The notes beneath the pieces were generated by a model. That model saw only the letters and a program-made list of their open reading frames with translations. It had not been told where the DNA came from and did not search any database. Shown here piece by piece: positions 6,848 through 14,849 of a stretch of 63,290 bases of DNA. The translations under genes were made by a program, and so were the position numbers. Where the stretch lies: assembly GCA_030637515.1 (NCBI GenBank), contig DAOWGM010000178.1:1-63290 (forward strand). Reading direction: 5' to 3'. The stretch is from Bacteroidales bacterium. GTDB taxonomy: Bacteria; Bacteroidota; Bacteroidia; Bacteroidales; UBA12077. The first letter of the stretch is position 1. Each line of letters opens with the position of its first letter.

Positions 6848-8134
6848 ATGATGAAATTAAAAATATTTTTAGTACTGATTTTCTTTATTCAGTATATAAA
6901 CATAAACGCACAAGAAGCACAAGATCCAAATTTAAACTCAAGAATAGACAGTCTTGAAAATCAATTAGAGGAGTTGCAGCAAAAAATTACTGCAAAAGAA
7001 AAAAAGGACAAATTTGAAGCCTTGATGGCAAAAGCAAAGCAGTTATCTTCTCAGGAAAAGAAAGAGAGTGACGATATTTCCAAAAAGTTCCATAGCGGAA
7101 TAAGACAACAACAAGGACTAAATCCTAATATAAGTGTCGGAGGCGACTTTTTTACTTCATATAGTACTGCTGAAAATGAGATAATTAATGAGGCCAGTGA
7201 TTTTTCTTATGGAAATAATAATTTTTTCATGAGAGAACTGGAACTGGGATTTGTTGCTCCGCTTGATCCATTTACAAGAGGTAAAGCATTTTTAAGTGTA
7301 ACTCAAGACGGAATCGCGCTTGAAGAAGGATATATGGAATTAATTAATTTGCCTTTAAACATGAACTTAAAGACCGGTATTTTTAAACCTGAATATGGTT
7401 TGCTTAACAGATATCATCCACATGCATTACCACAATTTGATAAACCCAAAGCATTAATGTATCAATTTGGTGAACCGGGAATTGGTGGTGCAGGACTTGC
7501 TATAAATATAATGATGCCAAGACCTATTTTGGCTGATGCTACAAGTTTTGATATTTCTGTTGTTAATGGAGGGAATGATATTTCTTTTACTTCGGAAAGA
7601 GATGTTAATTTATTGTATGTAGGCCATTTTAAAAATTACTACGATATTAATGATAATAGTTATTTTGAATTTACATTAAGTGGAGTAAGAGGTCGAAATC
7701 ATAAAACAGAAAATCATAATTCACATATAGGAAGCTTTGGATTACATTATAAATGGGCTCCTGTTGGAAGAGCAAAATACAGAACATTTGACTGGAAAAC
7801 CGAATTTATTTATGGATATCATGAAGCTGAATTTAATGATGTAGAAACATTTGGTTTTTATTCATCAATACAAAATAAACTAAATGCCAGATTTTGGTTA
7901 GGAGCTCGAATAGGATACACAGAACTACCTTACGATAAATCAGAATATGAAATGGATTATTCTGTTTGTCTTGATTTTTGGCAAAGCGAATTTGTGTTTT
8001 ATAGAATTCAATACCAATATAACGACAGACATATTGATAATATGATGGGTTCTTTAGGGAAAATACCAAGCGATCATGTATTTACATTACATGTTTCTTG
8101 GGCAATGGGACCACATAAACACGAAGCTTATTAA
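6848..8134 (+). CDS. Outer-membrane beta-barrel protein with N-terminal coiled coil
   Basis: The 428-residue protein has a signal peptide (ending NINAQ), a charged coiled coil at about 30-85 (repeated RIDSLENQLEELQQK-type heptads), then a long barrel region of alternating aromatic strands that closes with VFTLHVSWAMGP. It is organised like trimeric-coil-anchored porins and unlike TonB-dependent receptors, which carry plug domains; none is seen. It directly precedes the binding-protein gene (17 bp), so it is a candidate outer-membrane entry route for the metal taken up by the ABC system. Substrate is inferred only from context. Confidence 0.75.
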   Translation: MMKLKIFLVLIFFIQYININAQEAQDPNLNSRIDSLENQLEELQQKITAKEKKDKFEALMAKAKQLSSQEKKESDDISKKFHSGIRQQQGLNPNISVGGDFFTSYSTAENEIINEASDFSYGNNNFFMRELELGFVAPLDPFTRGKAFLSVTQDGIALEEGYMELINLPLNMNLKTGIFKPEYGLLNRYHPHALPQFDKPKALMYQFGEPGIGGAGLAINIMMPRPILADATSFDISVVNGGNDISFTSERDVNLLYVGHFKNYYDINDNSYFEFTLSGVRGRNHKTENHNSHIGSFGLHYKWAPVGRAKYRTFDWKTEFIYGYHEAEFNDVETFGFYSSIQNKLNARFWLGARIGYTELPYDKSEYEMDYSVCLDFWQSEFVFYRIQYQYNDRHIDNMMGSLGKIPSDHVFTLHVSWAMGPHKHEAY

Positions 8135-8151
8135 TAGAAAAAATTAAAACT

Positions 8152-9183
8152 ATGGATATGAAAAAAACTAATTTGTTAATAGTTGTTTTATTAATCTTGG
8201 CAAATGTTTCTTTTGCGAGTGATGGTAAAATTAAAATTATTTGTTCCTTTTCAGATTATGCAACAATTGCAGAACAAATTGCTAAAGATAAAGCTGATGT
8301 TGAATATATAGCATCAGGTAAACAAGATCCTCACTTTGTTGCACCAAAACCAAGTTATGCAATGCAACTTAATAAAGCTGATATGTGGATCACTACAGGG
8401 ATGGACCTTGAAGGATGGTCAACGACACTTCTTGATAAAGCTCGTAATAAAAACATTATTGACGGAGCAATTGGTTTTGTCAGTGTTTCTGATGGTGTTA
8501 AGGTTTTACAAAAAGTAGGAAAAGGAGATCGAACTGAAGGTGATGTTCATTTAATGGGAAATCCTCACATTACAACAAGTCCGGTAAACTGGAAAGTTAT
8601 TGCAAAAAACATTACGATCGGGTTAAAAAAAGTTGATCCTGCAAATACTGCATTTTATGAAAAAAACAGAGATGAATTTATTAAAAAAGTTGATAATGCC
8701 TTGTTTGGCGAACAATTAGTTGAAATTTTTGGTGGAGAAATGCTAACTGAAATGCTTTTGAATCATACTTTATTTGAATTTTTAGAAAATGAACATGAAG
8801 GAATAAAATTGATTGATTTATTAGGAGGCTGGTTAAAAGAAGCATTACCATTTAGAAATAAGGATGTAATTGCTTACCATAAAAACTGGGCTTATTTTGT
8901 CGATGTGTTTGGATTAAATGTTATTGGATATATCGAACCAAAACCAGGTATTCCACCTTCAGCAAAGCATGTTCAGTATATGACTAATTTAATTAAAGAA
9001 CAAGATATCAAATTAATGCTTGTGGCAAGTTATTTCGAAAAGAAATCACCTCAAATGATTGAATCTAAAACAGGAATAAAAGCTTTATATCTTCCATTAT
9101 TTACAAAAAGTATTGAGGGTGTTGACTATAATTTTCAACTTGTAGATTATTGGATTAAGCAAGTAAAAGAAAACATTAAATAA
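8152..9183 (+). CDS. Metal ABC transporter substrate-binding protein (zinc/manganese type, cluster A-I)
   Basis: The 343-residue protein has a signal peptide (ending NVSFAS) and the ZnuA/TroA fold. Expected metal ligands are visible: His61 in QDPHFVAPKPS, His139 in GNPHITTSP (His133 is close by) and His243 in VIAYHKNW; the fourth acidic ligand cannot be assigned with certainty. The His-rich loop typical of Gram-negative ZnuA is short here, and the upstream His-rich membrane protein may take that role. It delivers metal to the permeases encoded next (6 bp downstream). Zinc is more likely than manganese given the three His ligands, but this is not settled. Confidence 0.88.
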   Translation: MDMKKTNLLIVVLLILANVSFASDGKIKIICSFSDYATIAEQIAKDKADVEYIASGKQDPHFVAPKPSYAMQLNKADMWITTGMDLEGWSTTLLDKARNKNIIDGAIGFVSVSDGVKVLQKVGKGDRTEGDVHLMGNPHITTSPVNWKVIAKNITIGLKKVDPANTAFYEKNRDEFIKKVDNALFGEQLVEIFGGEMLTEMLLNHTLFEFLENEHEGIKLIDLLGGWLKEALPFRNKDVIAYHKNWAYFVDVFGLNVIGYIEPKPGIPPSAKHVQYMTNLIKEQDIKLMLVASYFEKKSPQMIESKTGIKALYLPLFTKSIEGVDYNFQLVDYWIKQVKENIK

Positions 9184-9189
9184 GAACTT

Positions 9190-10050
9190 ATGATAGATAA
9201 TTTAATTTTTCTTGCTCCGGCAATTGCAGCCTGTGTTATTCTGGCCGGAATCTTGAGTTATTTTGGGAATCATATTTTAACACGGGGTATTATTTTTATT
9301 GATATTGCAATTGCTCAAATTGCTGCATTAGGAACTATGACAGGTCTTTTGTTAGGCTTTGCCGAAGAATCGTTTGCTGTTCAGTTTGTATCATATGGAT
9401 TTACTATTGTTGTTATATCCTTGTTTGCTGTTTTGAAATCTAAAAAAATGGCAATTTCACAGGAAGCAATCATTGGTATAATTTATTGTGTTGCTCTGGG
9501 ATTAGCATTGCTGCTGGCCGAAAGAATTTCTGGAGGATCAAATTATATAACGAAAACAATCACTGGTAATATACTATGGGTAACCTGGAAACAGGTAACA
9601 TTTACTTTAATACTTGTTGCTTTAGTAGGTTTAATTCATGTTTTTTTCTCAAAAAAGTTTATTGAAATCTCAGAAAACATCAGGGATAAAAAAGGAGCAG
9701 AAAACAAGAGAATTCTTGAGTTGCTTTTTTATATAACTTTTGGTTTTGTAATTGTAAAGGCGGTTTTCATACAAGGAATTTTCCTGGTTTTCATTTTATT
9801 AATTGCTCCTGCTGCTATTGTTAGATTATTTACTTCAAACTGGAAAAAGCGTTTTATTTGGAGTTGGGTAATTGGAATCTTAGGATCAATAATCGGGATT
9901 TACATCTCTTATGAATATAATGTTTCGAACGGACCAGCTATTGTATGCCTGTTAAGTACTTTTGTTTTTTTAGCTGCTTTTGCTAAGGCATTTAAAAAGA
10001 TTTTAGAAAGAAAATCGGTATCAAAATTTGTACAAAATATTAAAGAATAA
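9190..10050 (+). CDS. ABC-3 family metal permease, first paralogue
   Basis: The 286-residue integral membrane protein has about eight segments and ABC-3 hallmarks: GIIFIDIAIAQIAALG near the N-terminus, the SQEAIIGIIY coupling region and the FLVFILLIAPAAIVRL segment. It forms the channel for metal brought by the binding protein. The next gene encodes a clear paralogue, so the pore is probably a heterodimer, while well-known ZnuB pores are homodimers. No ATPase subunit is encoded anywhere in the window. Confidence 0.88.
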   Translation: MIDNLIFLAPAIAACVILAGILSYFGNHILTRGIIFIDIAIAQIAALGTMTGLLLGFAEESFAVQFVSYGFTIVVISLFAVLKSKKMAISQEAIIGIIYCVALGLALLLAERISGGSNYITKTITGNILWVTWKQVTFTLILVALVGLIHVFFSKKFIEISENIRDKKGAENKRILELLFYITFGFVIVKAVFIQGIFLVFILLIAPAAIVRLFTSNWKKRFIWSWVIGILGSIIGIYISYEYNVSNGPAIVCLLSTFVFLAAFAKAFKKILERKSVSKFVQNIKE

Positions 10051-10055
10051 ATTTT

Positions 10056-10910
10056 ATGACAATTTTAGAATTTATGCTCGCACCCTTAATGGCATGTTTA
10101 TTATTGATTTTAATAAATGTGTATTTTGGGATTCACGTATTAAAACGTGAAATAATTTTTATTGATATTGCATTAGCTCAAATAGCTGCTTTTGGAGCAA
10201 CTATAGCAGCAGTAATTGAACATGTTATACATGAAGGACACGGTCATGAACATTCTGAAGATTCTTTACTGGCTTATGTTTTAGCATTATCATTTATTAC
10301 TGTTTCTTCTCTGGTTTTCTCGTTTTTAAAAAACAAAAAAATAAGTATTCCTTTAGAAGCAATTATTGGGATTTCATATGCCTTTGCAACAACTGCGGCT
10401 GTTATTATTTTAGATAAAGCTGCAGGTGGAGATGTTCATATTCATGATATGTTAGTAGGGTCAATACTTTGGGTTTCGTGGGCGCAGGTTATTAAACTGT
10501 TTGTTATAGTAGCCTTGGTTGGAGGAATTCATATTATATTTAGAAAGAAATTTATCCAATTATCTGACAGTTATCAGAATAAAGAAAATAAAATGAAGAA
10601 TTCTTTTTTATGGGATTTTTTATTTTACTTAACCTTTGGTGTTATAATTATTGAGGCTGTTAATATAAGTGGTATTCTAACTGTTTTTGCCTTTTTAATT
10701 TTACCTGCAGCTTTCTCATCTATGTTTAGTAAGAATTGGACAACTAGAATAATAATTGGATTTATTTTAGGTTCAGTTGTTTCTGCTTTTGGTCTTTATT
10801 TTTCGTGGAATCTTGATGTTCCTGTTGCACCATTAATTATAATTGTTTTAGGGGTGTTTCTGATTCTGGGAGCCATATATAAACGTCTTATTAGCTTTAA
10901 GAAAAGTTAA
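10056..10910 (+). CDS. ABC-3 family metal permease, second paralogue with His-rich loop
   Basis: The 284-residue paralogue of the preceding permease shares EIIFIDIALAQIAAFG and IPLEAIIGISYAFA. It carries an extra His-rich loop, HVIHEGHGHEHSED, at about residues 61-74 between the second and third membrane segments, a probable metal-sensing or collecting site. It is 5 bp downstream of its partner and is the last gene before a strong terminator. The paired permeases suggest a heteromeric transporter that recruits an ATPase encoded elsewhere. Confidence 0.88.
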   Translation: MTILEFMLAPLMACLLLILINVYFGIHVLKREIIFIDIALAQIAAFGATIAAVIEHVIHEGHGHEHSEDSLLAYVLALSFITVSSLVFSFLKNKKISIPLEAIIGISYAFATTAAVIILDKAAGGDVHIHDMLVGSILWVSWAQVIKLFVIVALVGGIHIIFRKKFIQLSDSYQNKENKMKNSFLWDFLFYLTFGVIIIEAVNISGILTVFAFLILPAAFSSMFSKNWTTRIIIGFILGSVVSAFGLYFSWNLDVPVAPLIIIVLGVFLILGAIYKRLISFKKS

Positions 10911-10922
10911 TAAATTTTGGTT

Positions 10923-10955
10923 AAAGGAGCTGTTATTTTTAATAGCTCCTTTTTT
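10923..10955 (+). terminator. Rho-independent terminator of the metal-uptake operon
   Basis: A 9-bp perfect stem (AAAGGAGCT with AGCTCCTTT), extendable to 12 bp with one G-T pair, is followed by a T run. Confidence 0.85.
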
Positions 10956-10963
10956 AATAAAGG

Positions 10964-11352
10964 TTAATCTTCAAGTAATTTTATTGGCTGGTTATCATTG
11001 TCAACAGCAGCAAATACGAAATTCCCTTCTACTGCCTTTTCTCTTGAGTCTGTATATTTTTCTTCAGTAAAGATCTGAACGTTTATTTCCAGTTTTACAG
11101 CACCTATTTTAGCAATTTTACCAATAATCTCTACAATTGCTCCATACGGAATTGGTTTTTTAAAACTAATTTTACCTGTAGATGTAGTAACTACCTTTTT
11201 TCTGCAAAAACGTGTTGCTGTAATGTATGCAACTTCATCCATCCATTGTAAGGCAATTCCTCCAAACAAGGTGTTATGATCATTTATTAGATTCTTAAAA
11301 ACTACCTTAACCTGCCTGGTTTCAGATTTTTTTTTTGCTGTTCAATATTCAT
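10964..11352 (-). pseudogene. Hotdog-fold acyl-CoA thioesterase, frameshifted at a poly-A tract
   Basis: The in-frame part from TTG 11269 (101 codons) begins inside the conserved motif TLFGG-ALQWMDEVAYITA, so it lacks its N-terminus. Upstream, the same frame continues without a start through SETRQVKVVFKNLINDHN to a run of ten A residues (minus strand, 11327-11336). Just before that run another frame supplies ATG 11352 and MNIEQQ. One added A would join the two into a protein of about 129 residues, normal for YciA/BFIT-like thioesterases. The cause may be mutation, sequencing error, or transcriptional slippage at A10, which could still yield active enzyme. Substrate unknown. Confidence 0.75.
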
Positions 11353-11385
11353 TTCAATTTTTTCGTCAAAAATAAGTAAAACAAT

Positions 11386-11416
11386 TTGCATTATGAACAT
11401 ATGTTCATTAAATTTG
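11386..11416 (+). promoter_or_regulatory. Promoter of the DUF134 metallocluster operon
   Basis: A TTG at 11386-11388 and TAAATTTG at 11409-11416 are separated by 20 bp, matching the Bacteroidota housekeeping promoter. The predicted start point lies about 25 bp before the ATG at 11442. Confidence 0.75.
11393..11408. promoter_or_regulatory. Perfect 16-bp operator inside the promoter spacer
   Basis: ATGAACATATGTTCAT is perfectly palindromic and fills the spacer between the -33 and -7 elements. A bound protein here would block polymerase, or remodel the spacer as MerR proteins do. The first gene encodes the DUF134 DNA-binding protein, so autoregulation is the most economical interpretation. Confidence 0.7.
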
Positions 11417-11441
11417 CACCGAATAAAAGAATTATATATTT

Positions 11442-11897
11442 ATGTCGAGACCAAAAAATAATAGAATAGTACATGAACCACCAATATTTACTGATTTTAA
11501 ACCTATTGGTGTAAGAGGTGTTTCTTTGGAACAAGTGCTAATGAATTTAGACGAATATGAAGCTTTCAGATTAGCTGATCATATTGGTCTTTCGCATGAA
11601 GAAGCTGCTGAAGAAATGGAAATATCAAGACCCACTTTTAGCAGGCTTATTGAAAAGGCCAGAGCTAAGATTGCAGATTTTATTATTAATGGTAAGGTGC
11701 TGAATATTGATGGTGGAAATGTACATTTTAGGAATAATATTATAAAATGCCAAAGTTGCGGACAAATGTTTAAAACAAAATTTAGTGACCCAATTACAGA
11801 GTGTCCTGCCTGTCATTCTCAGAATTTATTGAACCTCGCAGGAGGATTTGGACATGGTAAATGTTGTGGTCACGGAAATAAAAAAAACGGGAGGTAA
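11442..11897 (+). CDS. DUF134 family DNA-binding protein with zinc ribbon and His/Cys tail
   Basis: The 151-residue protein begins with the DUF134 region (RPKNNRIVHEPP, FKPIGVRG, LNLDEYEAFRLADHIGLSHEEAAEEM), containing a sigma-70 region 4-like helix-turn-helix (MEISRPTFSRLIEKARAKIAD, about 60-85). A zinc ribbon follows (CQSCGQMF and CPACHSQ, four Cys). The tail GHGKCCGHGNKK is rich in His/Cys and could bind metal. DUF134 proteins are commonly found beside NifX-like and MinD-like genes in anaerobes. As first gene behind a palindromic operator it is the probable regulator of the cluster. Confidence 0.85.
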   Translation: MSRPKNNRIVHEPPIFTDFKPIGVRGVSLEQVLMNLDEYEAFRLADHIGLSHEEAAEEMEISRPTFSRLIEKARAKIADFIINGKVLNIDGGNVHFRNNIIKCQSCGQMFKTKFSDPITECPACHSQNLLNLAGGFGHGKCCGHGNKKNGR

Positions 11898-11899
11898 TT

Positions 11900-12181
11900 A
11901 TGCCAGGAAGAAATCAAACAGGACCTGTTGGTTTAGGTCCATTAACAGGACGACGCATGGGGAATTGCGTCGGAAGTACAAATCCTGAATTAATCAGTGG
12001 TTTTGGATTTGGAAGAGGAATGAGAAATGGCTTCGGGAGAGGTTTTAACCAAGGTTTCGGAAGAAATTATACTTTTTCGGAGACTCAAAATTTTTCTAAC
12101 AAAGAAGCAATTGAGAATGAGGTAAACATGCTTAAAGAACAATTGTCAATTTTAGAAAAAAAATTAGAAAATCTAAGTTAA
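11900..12181 (+). CDS. DUF5320-like small Gly/Arg-rich protein
   Basis: The 93-residue protein starts MPGRNQTGPVGLGPLTGRRM, the signature of DUF5320 proteins that accompany NifX/MinD clusters. The middle is Gly/Phe/Arg-rich (GFGFGRGMRNGFGRGF), and the C-terminal third is a coiled coil (EAIENEVNMLKEQLSILEKKLENL). One Cys (Cys24) is present. The GGAGG Shine-Dalgarno lies inside the end of the previous gene, so translation is coupled. Function is unknown; it may be an assembly or oligomerisation factor. Confidence 0.8.
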   Translation: MPGRNQTGPVGLGPLTGRRMGNCVGSTNPELISGFGFGRGMRNGFGRGFNQGFGRNYTFSETQNFSNKEAIENEVNMLKEQLSILEKKLENLS

Positions 12182-12194
12182 TCCATAGTTTGTA

Positions 12195-12276
12195 AATAAG
12201 GCCGTTAGCCAATAAAAATATCATAGTTATATTTTGGTTTAGTTTCTGTGTTTTTATGCTAATGGTCTTATTTTTT
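12195..12276 (+). terminator. Long-stem terminator or attenuator within the cluster
   Basis: Arms at 12195-12209 and 12258-12272 can pair over 15 bp (AATAAGGCCGTTAGC with GCTAATGGTCTTATT, two G-T pairs). A run of T follows. The 48-base loop is unusually large. It separates the regulator and DUF5320 genes from the zinc-ribbon and NifX/ATPase genes and may partially terminate or attenuate. Confidence 0.6.
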
Positions 12277-12299
12277 AAATAATTATTAAAGTAATAAAG

Positions 12300-12527
12300 A
12301 TGAGAAATTTAGGTAAAGGTCAGGGTTTAGGTAATGGAAAAGGTTTAGGTAGTGGCGGTGGAAGAGGCAGGAATAATGGTGGAGGTTTAGGTGTTGGAGG
12401 GAGTTGTGTTTGTGCTAAATGTGGTGAAAAAGTTGCACATCAGCAGGGAGTAAAATGTACTACATTAAAATGTCCTAAATGTGGTCATGCAATGATCAGA
12501 GAAGAATTGTTAAATCAAAATAAATAG
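12300..12527 (+). CDS. Gly-rich zinc-ribbon small protein
   Basis: The 75-residue protein has an N-terminal stretch of Gly-Lys/Gly-Arg repeats (GKGQGLGNGKGLGSGGGRGR) and a C-terminal zinc ribbon with CVCAKCGEK and CTTLKCPKCGHAM. The rubredoxin-like CxxC knuckles could bind zinc or iron. Similar small ribbon proteins accompany NifX-like and MinD-like genes in anaerobes; I know of no defined function. It lies just beyond the predicted attenuator. Confidence 0.75.
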   Translation: MRNLGKGQGLGNGKGLGSGGGRGRNNGGGLGVGGSCVCAKCGEKVAHQQGVKCTTLKCPKCGHAMIREELLNQNK

Positions 12528-12543
12528 TTAAAAATAATTGAAG

Positions 12544-12882
12544 ATGAAAAAGAAATTTGCTATTCCAACATTAAATGAAAAGTTAACAGCGCATTTTGGA
12601 CATTGTGAAAAATTTGCCATTGTTGATGTAGAAGACAATAAAGTTGTAAGAGAAGAATTCATTACTCCACCGGTACATCAGCCTGGTGTATATCCAAAGT
12701 TCTTAGCCGATCATGGAGTACACGTAATTATTGCCGGAGGTATGGGACAAAAAGCGCAGGATCTTTTTGCTCAAAATAATATTGAAGTTCATATGGGTGT
12801 TCAAGATGGTTCTCCATCTGAGTTAGTTATGCATTATATGAATAATCAGTTACAAACAGGTCAGAATTTGTGTGATCATTAA
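12544..12882 (+). CDS. NifX/NifB-domain protein (dinitrogenase cofactor family), paralogue 1
   Basis: The 112-residue protein consists of one NifX-type domain: IPTLNEKLTAHFGHCEKFAIVDVEDNKVV, then GVHVIIAGGMGQKAQDLFAQNNIEV. The family binds iron-sulfur-molybdenum cluster precursors in a ribonuclease-H-like fold. The HFGHCEKF motif supplies His and Cys near the expected binding surface. I use ATG 12544; an in-frame TTG six bases earlier is less likely. Without nitrogenase genes nearby, a role in another metallocluster (as in the ORP protein) is favoured. Confidence 0.88.
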   Translation: MKKKFAIPTLNEKLTAHFGHCEKFAIVDVEDNKVVREEFITPPVHQPGVYPKFLADHGVHVIIAGGMGQKAQDLFAQNNIEVHMGVQDGSPSELVMHYMNNQLQTGQNLCDH

Positions 12883-12898
12883 TAGCTTGTAAAATAAA

Positions 12899-13753
12899 AT
12901 GAAAATTGCTATTGCAAGTGGAAAAGGCGGTACTGGCAAGACAACATTGTCGACAAATCTTACCGCTCTTTTTGCCGAAACAGAAAAAATTGTTTTGGCT
13001 GACTTAGATGTTGAAGAGCCTAATTCCGGTTTGTTTATTAAAGGAGAACTTATTGAGGAGGAAGTAAAGTATAAAATGATTCCTGAATGGAATGAAAGTA
13101 CTTGTACTTTATGTGGCGAATGTCAGAAGAATTGTAATTTCCATGCTGTAATTCAATTAGGGACTCAAATATTAGTATTTCCAGAATTATGTCATAGTTG
13201 TTTTGCTTGTTCAGAGCTTTGCCCTACAGGTTCCTTACCTATGATTAAACAAAGAATGGGGCAATTAAAATATTTCGAAAAAGATAATATTTCATTTATT
13301 GAGAGTCGATTGGATATAGGTCAAGAACAGGCCGTGCCTCTAATCGGACAAACTATTGAATATATTGAAAATAATTTTCCGGAAGATATAATAAGAATAT
13401 TCGATTCTCCGCCGGGAACATCTTGTCCAGTTATTGAAGCTACAAAAGATGCCGATTTTGTTATTCTTGTTACTGAACCAACTCCTTTCGGGTTGCACGA
13501 TTTGAAACTTGCAGTGGAAACAATGAAAGAATTAAAAAAAGATTTTGGAGTGGTAATAAATCGCTATGGAGTTGGGAATAATGACGTAATTAATTATTGT
13601 GAAGAAGATAATATTCCAATTCTGGCAAAAATACCTAATAGTAGGAAAGTTGCTGAGTTATATTCAAAAGGTCAGTTAATATATCAAGAATTGCCCGAAG
13701 TTAAACAAGAGCTTCAAGATATAAAGAATTACATTTTAAATCTTAAAAATTAG
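12899..13753 (+). CDS. MinD/Mrp-type ATPase with inserted 2[4Fe-4S] ferredoxin domain, first copy
   Basis: The 284-residue protein has a deviant Walker A (SGKGGTGKTT, residues 7-16) and a switch region FDSPPGTSCPVIEAT. Two ferredoxin motifs are inserted after the first beta-alpha units: C69-x2-C72-x2-C75-x3-C79 and C98-x2-C101-x2-C104-x3-C108. This architecture is that of the paired ATPases of the Desulfovibrio orange-protein complex and, more distantly, of Nbp35/ApbC iron-sulfur scaffolds. It probably uses ATP hydrolysis to load or transfer a metal cluster to the NifX-like partner. Confidence 0.9.
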   Translation: MKIAIASGKGGTGKTTLSTNLTALFAETEKIVLADLDVEEPNSGLFIKGELIEEEVKYKMIPEWNESTCTLCGECQKNCNFHAVIQLGTQILVFPELCHSCFACSELCPTGSLPMIKQRMGQLKYFEKDNISFIESRLDIGQEQAVPLIGQTIEYIENNFPEDIIRIFDSPPGTSCPVIEATKDADFVILVTEPTPFGLHDLKLAVETMKELKKDFGVVINRYGVGNNDVINYCEEDNIPILAKIPNSRKVAELYSKGQLIYQELPEVKQELQDIKNYILNLKN

Positions 13754-13761
13754 TAATTGAG

Positions 13762-14643
13762 ATGAAGGAGATTGTTGTTATTTCTGGTAAAGGGGGAACG
13801 GGAAAAACTTCTGTTACGGCTTCATTAGCAGTTTTGGCTGGAAATGATGCTATTGTTGCAGATTGCGATGTTGATGCAGCAGATATGCATTTATTAATGA
13901 AACCGACAATTGAAAAATCAGAAAACTTTTTTAGTGGTGTAATTGCTAAAATTGATGAAGATAAATGTACTAATTGCGGTATGTGTGCTGATATTTGCCG
14001 TTTTAATGCTATTCCCGTTATAAACGATCAACATATAATAAATACTTTAAATTGTGAAGGTTGCGGATATTGTGAAAAGGTTTGTCCGGTTGAGGCTATA
14101 AGCATGCATGAACAAAACGTGGGAGATTGGTATATATCAAAAACCAGAATTCAAAATATTCTTGTACATGCGAAGTTGGGAATTGGAGCCGAAAATTCTG
14201 GGAAACTTGTAGCAAAAGTTAAAAACGAAGCAAAACGCTTAGCCGAAGAAAATAACAAAGATTACATTATTGTGGATGGATCTCCGGGAATAGGTTGTCC
14301 AGTTGTTTCATCGCTCTCAGGCGCAAATTTTGTAGTGTTAGTAACCGAGCCATCTTTATCGGGTTTACACGATTTAAAACGAGTATATGAGCTGGTTAAA
14401 AAGTTCAATTTAAAAGCAGGCTGTATTATTAATAAATATGATATAAATCAGGATGTAACAAAAGATATTATTCAGTTTCTTAAGGATGAGTCAGTTGAAC
14501 ATATTGCTAATTTACCTTATAATGAGAATTTTACTAAAGCAATGACAGTAGGTGAAACTATTGTTGAATATGATCAAGGAGAATTGAAAGATTTGATCGT
14601 TAATAGTTGGGAAGATATTAAAACACATACAAATTCAAATTGA
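13762..14643 (+). CDS. MinD/Mrp-type ATPase with inserted 2[4Fe-4S] ferredoxin domain, second copy
   Basis: The 293-residue paralogue lies 8 bp downstream of the first copy. The Walker A is ISGKGGTGKTS. Its ferredoxin cysteines fall at exactly the same residue numbers as in the first copy (69/72/75/79 and 98/101/104/108), which shows an old in-frame duplication. VDGSPGIGCPVVSSLSGANF matches the switch region. In the ORP system two such ATPases form a heteromeric complex with the cluster-binding protein; the same arrangement is likely here. Confidence 0.9.
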   Translation: MKEIVVISGKGGTGKTSVTASLAVLAGNDAIVADCDVDAADMHLLMKPTIEKSENFFSGVIAKIDEDKCTNCGMCADICRFNAIPVINDQHIINTLNCEGCGYCEKVCPVEAISMHEQNVGDWYISKTRIQNILVHAKLGIGAENSGKLVAKVKNEAKRLAEENNKDYIIVDGSPGIGCPVVSSLSGANFVVLVTEPSLSGLHDLKRVYELVKKFNLKAGCIINKYDINQDVTKDIIQFLKDESVEHIANLPYNENFTKAMTVGETIVEYDQGELKDLIVNSWEDIKTHTNSN

Positions 14644-14668
14644 GAAATTGAGAAAAGGAGATTTTTTA

Positions 14669-14728
14669 ATGAATAATTATAAATTAATAATTAAAAATGA
14701 CACAAGATGCTGCGGCAGTAATCAATAG
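14669..14728 (+). CDS. Possible 19-residue Cys-containing peptide
   Basis: ATG 14669 follows AAGGAG at good spacing and opens 19 codons (MNNYKLIIKNDTRCCGSNQ, then TAG). A 15-codon frame in another phase overlaps it from 14697 but lacks a ribosome site. The rest of the 206-bp gap (to 14849) shows no clear gene, promoter or terminator. It may be a genuine short protein, a leader, or the remnant of a lost gene. Support is the Shine-Dalgarno and position only. Confidence 0.25.
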   Translation: MNNYKLIIKNDTRCCGSNQ

Positions 14729-14849
14729 GCAGTTGGCAGATTGAAACTTTTAGCATAAAGCATGTAACCAAAAGCTCGCAGCTTGTCTTTAGATGCAATA
14801 AGATTGATAACATTAATCAGAAAAATAAATAATAAAAACTATATAAAAA

